In this document: positions 1-10,935 of the stretch, piece after piece
Numbering within the stretch: position 1 is the first letter of the stretch
Layout of the letters: every line of letters begins with the position of its first letter
Assembly (NCBI GenBank): GCA_037783415.1
Contig: JAZGTN010000048.1
Span: forward strand, 1,178,001 to 1,242,000
DNA length: 64,000 bases
Origin: Leptasterias polaris
Lineage: Eukaryota; Echinodermata; Asteroidea; Forcipulatida; Asteriidae
Reading direction: 5' to 3'
Position numbers and translations under genes: made by a program
Notes under the pieces: generated by a model
Seen by the model: only the letters and a program-made list of their open reading frames with translations
Database searches by the model: none
What the model was told of the DNA's origin: nothing

Positions 1-95
1 ATTAATGTTTTGAGAAAGGATTTCCTTCGAAGTATAACATTTAAAAACATTTGAATCTGAGAAATGATTCATGCGTGATCGTTTCTCATACTTCT
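1..95 (+). repeat. Fragment of 380-bp MITE family A
   Basis: TTTTGAGAAAGGATTTCCTT and AATCTGAGAAATG match the internal part of family A copies (for example 25310-25400). Confidence 0.5.
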
Positions 96-99
96 GAGG

Positions 100-255
100 G
101 TTGGTATCCGTTTGTAGATGCTGCGGCTGGAGATTTCCGGTTGGTACCCGCTGTCATCTCTCAAACCGTGGATGGATATGACGTTCTTGTGAACTTTGAC
201 AGTGACAGTACTGTTTTTTCAGAAGTAGGCAATGTATTAGCTGAAACGTTCAAAT
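100..255 (+). pseudogene. Possible coding fossil
   Basis: Open frame reading WYPFVDAAAGDFRLVPAVIS then DGYDVLVNFDSDSTVFSEVG. It is less AT-rich than its flanks and lies between a MITE fragment (1-95) and a MITE (258-427). I do not recognise it; it may be an exon remnant or repeat-internal sequence. Confidence 0.2.
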
Positions 256-257
256 GT

Positions 258-427
258 GACTTATGCATATGACGTCATTTGTGTAGGGCGCCCTCACCTA
301 GAGGTCAAAAGGAAGATGTTCATTGGTCAGTCCTGTGCGCCGCGCGTACAAATCAGCGCGTTTCCATTGTTTCATCATCAGTTTACCTCTAAGATGGCGG
401 CTTGGTGACGTCAATGCATAAGGTCTA
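258..427 (-). mobile_element. MITE with TGACGTCA-bearing TIRs (copy 1)
   Basis: About 170 bp, ends CTTATGCATATGACGTCA and TGACGTCAATGCATAAGG. The same element is at 16930-17102, with diverged copies near 1893-2032 and 10542-10695. Confidence 0.8.
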
Positions 428-1112
428 TTGTTCCTGCCAGAGATAGACAAAGGTCTACTCGTTTTTGAAACCTAACTTAATTATGGTTCTTGTGTGCTGC
501 TGTATAAGTACAATGCACTTGTAGAGGAGAGTATTTAGACCGATCCCTTTCCGTATGTCCTTTTCGAAACCACTGCTAAGGTTAGGTCTCAGACTTAGGC
601 AGTGTCTGTCTCTCTAGATGTTATTCCGTAACTTTTAACTTAGGCCTAAAATATTTTCAATCATAATGTTAAAAGAAGGCACATTGCAGTCTGACCGAGT
701 ATAGTGTTTTACGTATATACATTGGAGGTTGCAGTGACATTCTAAACAATAGCAGTAATAACTCATCATGAAACTTACAAACCTGCCCAACAAAAAAATC
801 TCTCGAGCGCTTTTGTTTTACTACTAGAGGAGAGTATTTGGAATGTGTACGTGCATACTCACGCCAATGTTGATTATTATACTACATAGTCAATACAATA
901 GAAAACACGTTGAAAGTATTTGCGTCCGGAAATTGGACACTTTGTTTTGTTGGACGCCGTCATTATAGGTTCAATGATTAAACCTATTAGATGGTTGTTG
1001 TACCTCTCTGTTTAGTGGAAGTGCAACCTTGTACTTGTGCAGCACACACGAGCCATCATTAGGTTAGGTTTCAAAAACGAGTAGACATTTCTCTATCTCT
1101 GGCAGGAACAAT
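427..1112. mobile_element. 686-bp element with about 85-bp TIRs
   Basis: Left arm ATTGTTCCTGCCAGAGATAG is mirrored at the right end (CTATCTCTGGCAGGAACAAT), with homology continuing through the GTCTACTCGTTTTTGAAACC segment. No transposase seen. A segment near 530-610 recurs directly at 1275-1365. Confidence 0.75.
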
Positions 1113-1511
1113 GAACCCGCAGGCTATAGTCGGGGAAAAAACACACCAAACAAACAAAACAAAAACACTCGAGCCAAATTAAGTAGTATGCTTGAGATTG
1201 GACTGGTTTCCGACCAAACCTTTTCGCAGCAGCCAGCTTTCAATCATCATTATAGCAACATGAGGCTGGAAGGTAAAATAGACTGATCCCTTTCTGTATG
1301 TCCTTTTCGAAACCACTGCTTAGGTTAGGGCTCAGACTTTAATATTAGGCAGCGTCTGTCTATTTGAAGCCTCGCATCAACAGCGCATAATTTCAAAAGA
1401 ACTGATGGAGCCTGTGAAAGCCAAGGCAGTGGTATCGATAAGATTTGATTACACGCCATTGCAGACAGGAAGCACGGCAAAGTAACTGTTGTTTTTTCTT
1501 GGATCTCTTTA

Positions 1512-1878
1512 AAGGCACTGGACACTATTGGTAATTACTCAAAATAATTGTTAGCATAAAAACTTACTTGGTAACGAGCAATGGAGAGCTGTTGATAAAA
1601 CATTGTGAGAAACGACTCCCTCTGAAGTACGTAGTTTTTGAGAAAAAGGTAATTTCTCACTCAAATAATGAAAGACTTCAGTGATGCCTTTTATTAAATA
1701 GGCATCTGAAAGCACACAAATTTGTGCAACAAGGGTGTTTTTTCTTTCATTATTCTCTCAACTTCGATGACCAATTGAGTCCAAATTTTCACAGATTTGT
1801 TATTTTATGCATATGTTGGGATACACCAAGTGAGAATACTGGTTTTTGACAATTACCAAAGGTGTCCAGTGCCCTTCA
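1512..1878 (+). mobile_element. MITE family B copy
   Basis: AAAGGCACTGGACACTATTG ... TGTCCAGTGCC termini, 367 bp. A close copy is at 53269-53638. Confidence 0.8.
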
Positions 1879-1892
1879 AAAGACATTCCGCT

Positions 1893-2032
1893 GTGACTTT
1901 ATCACGACGCCATTTTAGAGGTATAATGATAGTGAAACAATGGAACGCGTAAGAGGCACACTTGATGGGCCAACCTTCTTTTGACCTCTAGCCGTGACCG
2001 CCTTTCTCAAAATGACGTCAGTGCATAAGGTA
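1893..2032 (+). mobile_element. Diverged TGACGTCA MITE copy
   Basis: Shares GATAGTGAAACAATGG, CTTTTGACCTCTAG and AATGACGTCAGTGCATAAGG with copy 1. Confidence 0.6.
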
Positions 2033-2039
2033 TATATCG

Positions 2040-3057
2040 TTGACTTTCACTTTGTGTGAACTTCAAAATCTTAAATCTTTGTATTACACGGAACTATTTC
2101 ACGTTGTCCACGTTTAATTAGTTGTGATTCATCGTGTCGTGAGCACCCCTATTTCTTCATTATATTGGTTTTACCTGATAATAAACCATGCAAGCCTCAC
2201 TCGTATTCGAGCATTCTTTGGGACCACTTTGGTCCAACGTACATTGCGTGAAGGAAACGAACTTGTGCACCAATGAACGGGTCCCAATATTTTAATACGC
2301 GCGAGATTTACCCAGTCTATTGTCCTTCTTATGGTAAAATTTCACCTCGCACTCGAATTAACACACAATTTTAAATTACAGCGCAAAACTACAAGCAAAG
2401 CTTTTGTTTAAATTATTTTGATTTTCACAGCAACTTATTTGATTACTGGGTCAGTCTTAAAGCTAATTCGACTTATCTTACAGAGTTCTATAGGCCTATA
2501 TTTGCAAAATCTAATTCATATAAAATCATGTGCTTTGTCTCTTAGAAAACCTTTTGCCTCTATTTTATAAACACAGACCGACAAAATCGAATTCCAACAT
2601 AATTGTATTTGGCCTACCCCATCCTAAAATATAAATTGTAACGTCGTATTCGTTGAGGTCAATCTAGTGAAAGGGATCGTAATAAACAGGGAAACATAAC
2701 ACTGATTTATACACAAGAGCCTGTGTTTGCTCTTGTATGCACGTACGAACTGTCGGTTGTGCAAATTATTTTTTCAGTCAGTGTACCAGCTTTGTTAGTT
2801 TAAGAACTTCAATTTAAATAGACCGGTTGATATCTCAATTTAGTCATGCTTTGTTGAATATAAATAAAGAAGGAACAAAGAGGAAATAAAAGTCAGATGA
2901 GAAAATGGCCTACTGTCACTCAGGTGACACACTAAAACATCCGGTACATAGTTCCCTTTTCAGCTTTCAATAATTAAACATAAAACGTAGTGTGGGTGTG
3001 TGTGGTTTTTCGTGTAGATAATTAGATTCTCCCGTATCATTTTTGATGGTTATTATT
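2040..3057. other. AT-rich intergenic stretch, nothing recognised
   Basis: No convincing exon, RNA gene or element termini seen by eye. Confidence 0.4.
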
Positions 3058-3400
3058 AAAGAGTGTTTTTATCATTGCTAAGAGTAAAAATGTAAGTGTT
3101 CACAGATTCACGCATAACTTACAAGATATAAAGATATTCATGGTGGGGAAACTCCCTTTCAAAATTTTTTGCTTGGGATGGTACAGTTTTTGAGAAATGA
3201 GTAAAACAATAGTTTTGATCTCGCGAGTCAAAAACTAAATGTTTGACAACAGTGAAAACATTTCAGGTTTGTCGCACTTTTTCCTCGTGATTCCAATGAC
3301 CGATTTAGCTTAAACTTTCACAGGTTTGTTATGTCATGTATATGTTGGGTCACATCAAGTGTGGATACTGGGTCTTTGGCAATAACCAATTACAAATGTC
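3058..3400 (-). mobile_element. MITE family C copy
   Basis: Starts AAAGAGTGTTTTTATCATTG and ends in the GTTATGTCATGTATATGTTG ... GGCAATAACCAA block shared with 31150-31503 and 49998-50352. Confidence 0.6.
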
Positions 3401-3404
3401 CCCT

Positions 3405-3790
3405 TGAGGGAAGGTATGTACGTCTGGTAATCACTCTTAGAATTAATGGCAACAAAAACGTATTGATTAGAAGTACAGCAGCTTTCGATAGTATAAAGCA
3501 TTTTGAGAATCATTTCATTTCGAAGTAAAATGTGGTTATTAAAAATATATCAATTTGAACCTGAGAAACGTTACTGTCACGTGCGGTTCTGGCATATTGT
3601 GTATTACAATTAAAGGATTATTCTTCCTGCGTGGACATTACCGCTCCAGATTTTCGGCAATATCTCAAAAACGCTACCACCTTTTGAAATGAAATTTTCA
3701 CAGGTTGGTTTTATTGTATATACATCATAAGATTAAAAAATTGAACGGTTCTAAAAACCAATGGTATACGTTCTTTTTAAATCTACAAAA
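3405..3790 (-). mobile_element. MITE family A copy
   Basis: Inverted copy with GTATGTACGTCTGGTAATCA at one end and GGTATACGTTCTTTTTAAA at the other. Confidence 0.65.
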
Positions 3791-3850
3791 AGATATTTGC
3801 TAAGCATTAAATAGTTACAAGGAGACATCAGAATGTTCTACTGTGTATCC

Positions 3851-3869
3851 CCCCCCCCCCCCCCCCCTC
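3851..3869. repeat. Poly-C tract and other homopolymers
   Basis: A run of C near 3851; similar runs are poly-G near 4891-4903 and poly-C near 5111-5135. Confidence 0.8.
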
Positions 3870-4311
3870 CAGTGGAAAAAAAAATAAAAATAAAAAATAC
3901 TGCTGATTTTGACTTAAAACCTTTCACGCAGTGAGATGTATTACAAAAAAACAAAAAAACTAAATTCAATTAGTTATTTAAGTTATTTCTGATTATTTAA
4001 AATGCATTTCATCGGTAACTATGGTGATTTTAAAACGAACTACCAAGACTTTTCAATCCACTCTAAACATTCCTGGGTCAGATTTGACTCAGATTCCGGG
4101 TCTCCGGGCCTGACCCTTTTCGGGTCAGACTGACCCGAAAGGTGGTTGTTACAAAACTTGGATTCTGCGTAATTTTGACCCTTTTCCCGGGTCATATTAT
4201 TGACCAAGAAACGGGTGAGGCCGCACGGGACCCTGACCCTTAATAGTGAAGTTAATTTTCATTAACTAAAAGCCATAGGCCTAGAGACATTTGAATATTC
4301 TCTCAACGACG

Positions 4312-4760
4312 TGTCGTGGCCGAGCGGATAAGAGCACCGGACTCAAGCTCTGGTGTTTCTGTTCAGCAGAGTGTGGGTTCGAGTCCCGGTCGTGACACTT
4401 GTGTCCTTAAGCAAGACACTTAACCATTATTGCTTCGTCCTTCGGATGGGACGTAAAGCTGTTGGTCCCCATGCAGTGTTGTGTAATGCACGTAAAAGAA
4501 CCCAGTGCACTTATCGAAAAGAGAAGGGGTTCGCCCCGGTGTTCCTGGTGTTCCTGGTTTGATTGGCTGCATATTGCGCCATAGCACCTTGTAAACCATG
4601 TAATGGTGCTATAAGAAAAGGGTCTCATACTTCAAAAACATATAGCTCCACATACCTTGCAGGAAAATACTGACTGTTGAAGCGCCTTGAGTGTCACTGA
4701 GTGGCGCTATAAGAAGCCGTTATTATTTTAAAAAAAAAATAAAAAAAAAAAAAAAAAAAA
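4312..4760 (+). mobile_element. Full-length tRNA-derived SINE (type I tail)
   Basis: Head GTCGTGGCCGAGCGG (Pol III A box) and GGTTCGAGTCC (B box) resemble a class II tRNA (Ser/Leu). The body includes GCACGTAAAAGAACCCAGTG, the tail GTGGCGCTATAAGAAGC and A-rich DNA. Spurious ORFs at 4353-4628 are SINE sequence. Confidence 0.85.
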
Positions 4761-5239
4761 ACCACAAAGTCACCTGAGAAGATGACTTGCAGTATAATGA
4801 TATAATATTAACTGATTTAAATGCTTTGGAATTGGGTCATAAACAGGCCCGTAATCAGGGTGTTTTTTTTGAAGGGGTTAATATGAATTGGGGGGGGGGG
4901 GGGGCGAATATGAAAGAAAATGTTAGCGACGCAGCGACGTAGAGGGAGTTGGAAGTTTTTTATTTTTTTTTATTCAGTCATTTGGTCCATTTTTGCGCTA
5001 ACTTTGTTTGCGCACTTTTTTTCTTTCTTTTTTTATGGGTGGACCTTTTCTTCTTATTTTCTGATTTAAGGGGATTCTTTTAATGTCTTTCTATTTTTTA
5101 TTTGGCGAAAGCCCCCCCCCCCCCCCCCCCCCCCCTTCCCCCGTTAAGGGCCTTGTCATTATCAACAGTAAATTGCCTCCAAGCACTCTCAAAATAGTGA
5201 GATGAAATCATAACTGTATTGGTGGTCCGTCATTTCCTT

Positions 5240-5623
5240 TAAAGGTGCTGTATACGTTTGGTAATTGGAGCCTACTAATTGTTATAAATGTTGGTATATA
5301 CAATAAAACTAACCTGTGGAAATTTCACTTCAAAAGGTGGTCGCGTTTTTGAGATATCACCGAAAAACCGGAGCAAATATTTCCACGCTGGAAGAATATT
5401 CCCCTTAGGAATACACAGTCTGAGAAGCGTTATGGCCATAACGCTTCTCAGATTAAAATTTTGGGGAATAAAAAGTGATATATTTTTCCATAACCGTAGT
5501 ACTTCGAAGTTAAAAGTTTCTCAAAATTCATGATACTACCCAAAGCTGCTGTACTTCTTACCAAGTAAGTTTGTATTGCCATTCATTTTCAGAGTCATTA
5601 CCAAACGTATACAGACCCTTTAA
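5240..5623 (+). mobile_element. MITE family A, complete copy
   Basis: AAAGGTGCTGTATACGTTTG ... CAAACGTATACAGACCCTTT, 384 bp, with an internal palindrome GAGAAGCGTTATGGCC and its mirror. Confidence 0.85.
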
Positions 5624-6486
5624 AGAGGAGCTCCATGTTCAAAATCAATTTTGTGATGCACTAATTTTCCAATAGAAAGACTCCTTTTGATTATGGGGGA
5701 GTAGTTACAAGTCTCTATTCTCACTTTACATTAGTGAAAATAGCCATTTATATGATTTGACACTCTTTCAGAGCGAAACTTGAAACATGACATCAATGGA
5801 TATCATCATCAAATACTTCTGTATAATCCAAAGAGGAATATTTGCGCCCGACATAAGGTCAAATTCCTTGGTGTACAAAAATGTACAGACCCTTGAAAAG
5901 TGACTTTATTGGATGTTTCAGGATGTTGACATTATTTACACTGGAAGGGTATCAATGCAAAGGCATTTTAGACCGTTTTTGAACATGAGGTTAGAGACTT
6001 GCAATTTTTGTCCCATTTTCTTACGAAAATTATAATTTTTATTTGGAAAATGAATCCATCGCAAAACTGAATTCGACCTCACAGATGATGTCCAACTTAA
6101 TCTTGAAACTCAAATGGGACAACAGGGAAATCAAATAGAAGGGGGGTTTTCTGTTTTTGCATTGTGTTAAAGCATCCCCGGGGAGTGCACATACGTGACT
6201 GATAATGTAATTTAAATTTAGAATAAAGACGATAGGGCCTATTCAAGGACCAGCGCAGTAAAAAGATTATTATGAAAAGGTAAATTGACGAAGGTTGAAA
6301 TTAAATGAACTGAATCTTCAGTGTGGTCCGCTGTTTTCTTAATGAAAATGCATTTCCATTGTACATGTACCTATTGTAGTGCTGCTAGATCCAATTCTTT
6401 GCATAAAGGCCTACTTCGTTGGTGACAAAATTGTAAACATTGGCGGTAAAAGACAGATATTATATAAAGGATACTATTCTGTTCTT

Positions 6487-7215
6487 TACGGAGCTCTGGA
6501 AGTGCCATCCGACATGATGAGATCCTGACATAATTATCTCTGGATGACGACATCCTAAACGCAATTAAGTAGACATACCCAGATAATTATGTTGGGATGT
6601 TGACATCCTAAAAGTTGAATGTCGTCTTACTGTGATAATTTATCTCAGGATGACGACTTCCCCAAAACTTGGAAGTCGTATTCCTGTGATAATTTATCTT
6701 GGGATGTCGACATCCCAAAAGGAGGATGTCGTCTTGCTGTGATTATTTATCTCGGGATGTCGACACCCTAAAATTAGGATGTCGTCTTGCTGTGATTATT
6801 TATCTCGGGATATATTGACATCCTAAAGGTAGGATGTCGTACACGCGGCCTTCGCGAATTCATTTTAGTATAGGCCTACGAGTGACACCCAGGCCCAGGT
6901 GATGCGTGATGCAGTGAATGGCATCCTACCTTTAGGATGTCGTCATCCCGAGATAAATTGTCACAAGAAGACGACATCTTAGTTTTGGGATGTCGACATC
7001 CCGAGATAAATTATCACAGCAAGGACGACATCCTACTTTTGGGATGTTGTCATCCCGAGATAAATTATCAGAGCAAGACGACATCCTACTTTTTGGATGT
7101 TGTCATCCCAAGATAAATTATCACAGGAAGACGACATCCTGCTTTTAGGATGTCGTCATCCCGAGATAATTATGTCAGGATCTCAACATGCGGATGGCAC
7201 TTCCAGAGCTCCGTA
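6487..7215. mobile_element. 729-bp foldback element with inverted tandem arrays and 6-bp TSD
   Basis: Starts TACGGAGCTCTGGAAGTGCC and ends with its mirror GGCACTTCCAGAGCTCCGTA. Flanked by GTTCTT direct repeats (6481-6486, 7216-7221). Each arm is an array of about 60-bp units carrying GGGATGTCGACATCC-like palindromes; the arms meet around 6840-6910. No coding capacity. Confidence 0.9.
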
Positions 7216-7221
7216 GTTCTT

Positions 7222-8551
7222 TTAACAATTTAGGCATACATATACTGCTGACAATTAAATTGATATCAGTTTTACTAGTTTCTAATTTTTCTTCTCAAAA
7301 GCAGGGGGTAGCTTTTAGTATAATCAAAATATCTATTGAAAATTGAATTGTTTGACATCGCTCTTATTGTTTTCTTTTCTTTTCTTTCAAATACAGCTTC
7401 AAAGGCGGGTTTCCCAAAAGGCAACAAATGAGTTGATTTGACCAAATCAGGGTCCTCGATGAATGAACATGGGTTAAAAGTTAGGAGGCTCTAAGCTCAA
7501 AGAACCTTTGCTTAAAAAAACCAACTAGGCCTCAAGGAGTGCACAATGGGGGAGAAATTCAGGGGCGATACAAGTATTTTTTAGAAAGGGTGCAAATTTT
7601 TAGGGATAGTTTAGGGCATGGAGTTGCAAAAGTTTGAGGAATGAATCAAGTATACCAGATGAACGGGGATGATAATATATTTACCCGTAAATTGAAGTTT
7701 AAAGAAGAGTTTTCTCTGTAAAAATACGGCTACTTTTACAGTGTATTGAATACATTTTTTGGAAGACAAATAGACTGAGATATGGTTTTCATTTCAATCG
7801 TATTGCAATTAAACCATGCTAAAAGCATATTTTTATAAAAAACATGCATCAGTCAAGCTCCACAGTTTGTCACCACTTAGTGCATTTTTCACTCAACTAT
7901 CATCCACCTTTTTCGTGAGTGGTTAATGGACAGGCATTGCCTTGTTAGAGAATTTTAAAAGGGTAATTTTTAACTTTAAGTGGTTGTAAATTTATTTATG
8001 ATGCAATTCAATTCGAATGCGATTCTATGTTTACACTGGTATTCAATTATAGAATTATTAGAAAACGTGGTCACATTGTAGTTACTATGTTCACTCGACC
8101 TACATTCAATGTTTGCCATGAATGACACAAAGGACATCTTACCGTTTCAACGAGTCGATCTTATTTTCATTGCCTATTCATCTGTCACAGAGTTATGTGA
8201 ATATGTAAAGAATTACTCAGTTTCCTAATTTTCCTCAGTTTCCAAATGCAAATAATTTCTATCTGAGGGTAACAAGAATTTAAAGGGTGGTGGCCAAAGC
8301 GCCTTACATGACGCGACGTCTCCTATGACTGCAGTGTATACAAGTTTTGTTAGGCTATAAGGCTACCAAACTTCTTCAGAGATATAAAGGTTGGTCAAAA
8401 TTGAATCGTAACGATGGTTCTTTTGTATAGTGGTTTGGAATGTGGGATAGTCACTGGAATTGGTCGAGGGGAGTTTTTCAGGCTAATTTTGCGGGAGTAA
8501 ATTTCTAAGTGTGTCAGTATCTGTCTGAGATTTCTGAGGAGAGGACCGTTA
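7222..8551. other. Intergenic, nothing recognised
   Basis: AT-rich, no supported exon or element ends. Confidence 0.35.
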
Positions 8552-8841
8552 GTATGGTGTTCCATATCTGCCGTCGCCCGTCGCCCGTCGCCCGTCGCCC
8601 GTCGTGCGTCGCCCGTCGTCCGTCGCCTCTTGCTCTTTATTGTATATCCCATTTCTGCCATTTGTCAGTTCCATATAATTTATGCCATTTTCGTCGTGCG
8701 TCGCCCGTCGTGCGTCGTCCGTCGCCCGTCGCCCGTCGCCCGTCGTCCGTCGTGCGTCTTCCGTCGCCCGTCGCGACGCATGACGCACGACGGGCGACGG
8801 GCGACGCACGACGCACGACGGCAGATATGGAATTCCATACC
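8552..8841. mobile_element. Foldback element of CGTCGCC heptamers
   Basis: TIR TTCCATATCTGCCGTCG at 8560-8576 is mirrored at 8816-8835. Between lie arrays of 7-bp CGTCGCC/CGTCGTG/CGTCGTC units, two direct blocks (8571-8630, 8694-8770) and one inverted block (8771-8820). Arg/Pro/Ser-rich ORFs here are artefacts of the repeat. Confidence 0.85.
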
Positions 8842-9151
8842 GTTTGTCAGCCTCAACGATTTTTGATATTGAGTTATTGGGAACTCCTTGAAGGTGATTC
8901 GTTGAAGGTGGGAGGTGGATTTTGATCGAAGGCTTACGGGTTCTTTATCCAAACGTTTTGGTTTAGATCAACAGACGAAGACCCCCCCCCCCTTCAATAA
9001 GTATAACACTAATTATGAAAGTGAAGAAATAAATAACAACAGAAGATAAAGTTATAATACTGAACTAACATTATTCGTTTGGTTCCCTCGTCGTGTGCTC
9101 GAAAGAAGGAAGTGACGAAAACTAATTGGAGAATGGACGTAAGCAATATTA

Positions 9152-9549
9152 AAGGTGCTGTATACGTTTTGTAATTGGAGTCTACTGATTGTGTTAATCC
9201 TATATAAATGTAGGTATATACAATGAAACTAACCTGTGAAAATTTCACTTCAAATGGTGGTCGCGTTTATGAGATATCACCGAAAACCGGAGCGAATATT
9301 TCCACGCAGGAAGAATATTCCCTATAGGAATACACAATACACAGTCTCAGAATCGTTACGGCCGTAATGCTTCTCAGATTCAAATTTTGGGGGATAAAAA
9401 GTGATGTATTTTTCCATAACCGTAGTACTTCGAAGTTAAAGGTTTCTCAAAATGCATTATACTATTCAAAGCTGCTGTACTTCTTGCCAAGTAAGTTTTT
9501 ATCGCAATTAGTTTTCAGAGTCAATACCAAACGTATACAAACCCTTTAT
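9152..9549 (+). mobile_element. MITE family A copy
   Basis: AAAGGTGCTGTATACGTTTT ... CCAAACGTATACAAACCCTT. Confidence 0.85.
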
Positions 9550-9721
9550 TAATGAGTAAAATTGTTTTTTAAGGTATAACCGAGTTGAAAGTTTGATCGC
9601 TTTCTGATATTCATTAGTCATCATAGGAGGGTTAAATTCTGAATGGCAATGGGAAAACATCTCTTATTCGGGGTAATTTTGGCAACAAAAGTGTAACAAT
9701 ATTGCAATTTTCTTTTGTCAG

Positions 9722-9979
9722 GAGCCATTTTATTGCTTACTGCCTGCTGGAAAAAGGGTACATTGTATGCCTAAAAGAAGGGCGTATAGCGCCTCTCCTT
9801 CTTCCGCCGAGCACACGACGCCCTATTCCAAAGTCGTAACACCTAATGTTATAACTGTACAAGAACCAGACTACCTTCCCAGGCATGCAGCCTCGATTTC
9901 GTTCATGATGGGGAGAAAGCCTCTCCTCGTACCCATTACAGAGTCAATCCTGAAGACCTTCAGAGGTTCAACTATGTAA
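9722..9979 (+). CDS. Probable terminal exon of an unidentified gene (85 residues and stop)
   Basis: A pyrimidine-rich acceptor (TTTTCTTTTGTCAG) opens a frame EPFYCLLPAGKRVHCMPKRR that runs through SYSKV-like polar sequence to RKPLLVPITESILKTFRG and TAA. Base composition is more GC-rich than its surroundings, and an ATTAAA lies 20 bp after the stop. I do not recognise the family. No upstream exon could be assigned in 1-9700, so it could belong to a gene starting before the window. An ATG at 9767 could instead start a 70-residue protein. Confidence 0.4.
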   Translation, partial: EPFYCLLPAGKRVHCMPKRRAYSASPSSAEHTTPYSKVVTPNVITVQEPDYLPRHAASISFMMGRKPLLVPITESILKTFRGSTM

Positions 9980-10541
9980 TTATAAAAACCCCAAACAATA
10001 TTAAAAATACCACTTAACTTACTAAAGACTTTCGATTTTTTTAAATCACTATTTTTAAAGGAGTTGCATGCTCCATCCAAAAGAAGCCATGTGAAAGAAA
10101 CCATGTGGTTGTTTGAAAAAAGTGTCTCGCGGGGATGTAGTTTATCTCTGTTGTTGTAAATTCAGTGACAACTATGGATGGTAAAATGTTAAGTGTAATG
10201 TGTTACTCTTTTAGTCCAAAGATGAAAATGATTGTTATGTTAGTTACATTTCAGCGTGTTTGAAATCGATTGGCTGCTTAGCTTGACAAATTGGCTAAGA
10301 ACATCACTCTAAAATTGAGGGAAAAGCAAACCATCTGAATTTGCAGTTGGGTAATTTTTTGTAAAATATATTCTCAATCATTTTGTCAATAACTGCTTTT
10401 AGTTAAAACAATCCTGGTAGTTACAATGCATGTCTTTAATGCATCGATTGTGGTGGCCTTGCCTGGAGTACGAACCAACAATGACTTTACACTAACAACA
10501 AATTATTGGTTTTTGTGCAAAATCATTACTGCCTCCAGAAA

Positions 10542-10695
10542 TAGACCTTAGGCCTATGCACTTGACCTTTTTTGAGTAGGGCGCGCTCGGTTAGAGTTAA
10601 AAGAAGGTTGCTCATTGGCCCATCCAGTGCGCTGCGCGTACAGCGTTTCCATTGTTTCATCATGGCGGCGTGATGACGTCGATGCATTCGGCTTA
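10542..10695 (+). mobile_element. Diverged TGACGTCA MITE just upstream of the lectin gene
   Basis: TAGACCTTAGGCCTATGCA ... GATGACGTCGATGCATTCGG, about 240 bp before the lectin ATG. Confidence 0.65.
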
Positions 10696-10935
10696 TTATT
10701 TACAGATTACCATGGAAACCACATAAGCATCGTTTGCTTCCAATGCAAGCATACAATAGATTATGCATCTCACTTGTTTGCTGCTTGGATGGGCGTGTTA
10801 TTTCTACTCTTAAACGAGACCAAAGTGCATCCATATAGCCATAATTCCAAAATCTATTCTGGGTTGCTTCTAATTTGATTAACTTTAATGCAAAACAGTG
10901 ACACCCGTATTGGAGGAAATTGCGGTTAATTCACG

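Noticed and set aside
4312..4400. tRNA-Ser/Leu gene
   Set aside because: Box A and B are present, but the sequence recurs with attached SINE bodies and A-rich or ATT tails at many sites, and the acceptor stem is not intact.
8395..8952. Five overlapping Arg/Pro/Ser-rich ORFs
   Set aside because: All come from the CGTCGCC heptamer arrays of a foldback element.
10615..10878. 87-residue ORF before the lectin
   Set aside because: Half lies in a diverged MITE and it has no recognisable protein features.
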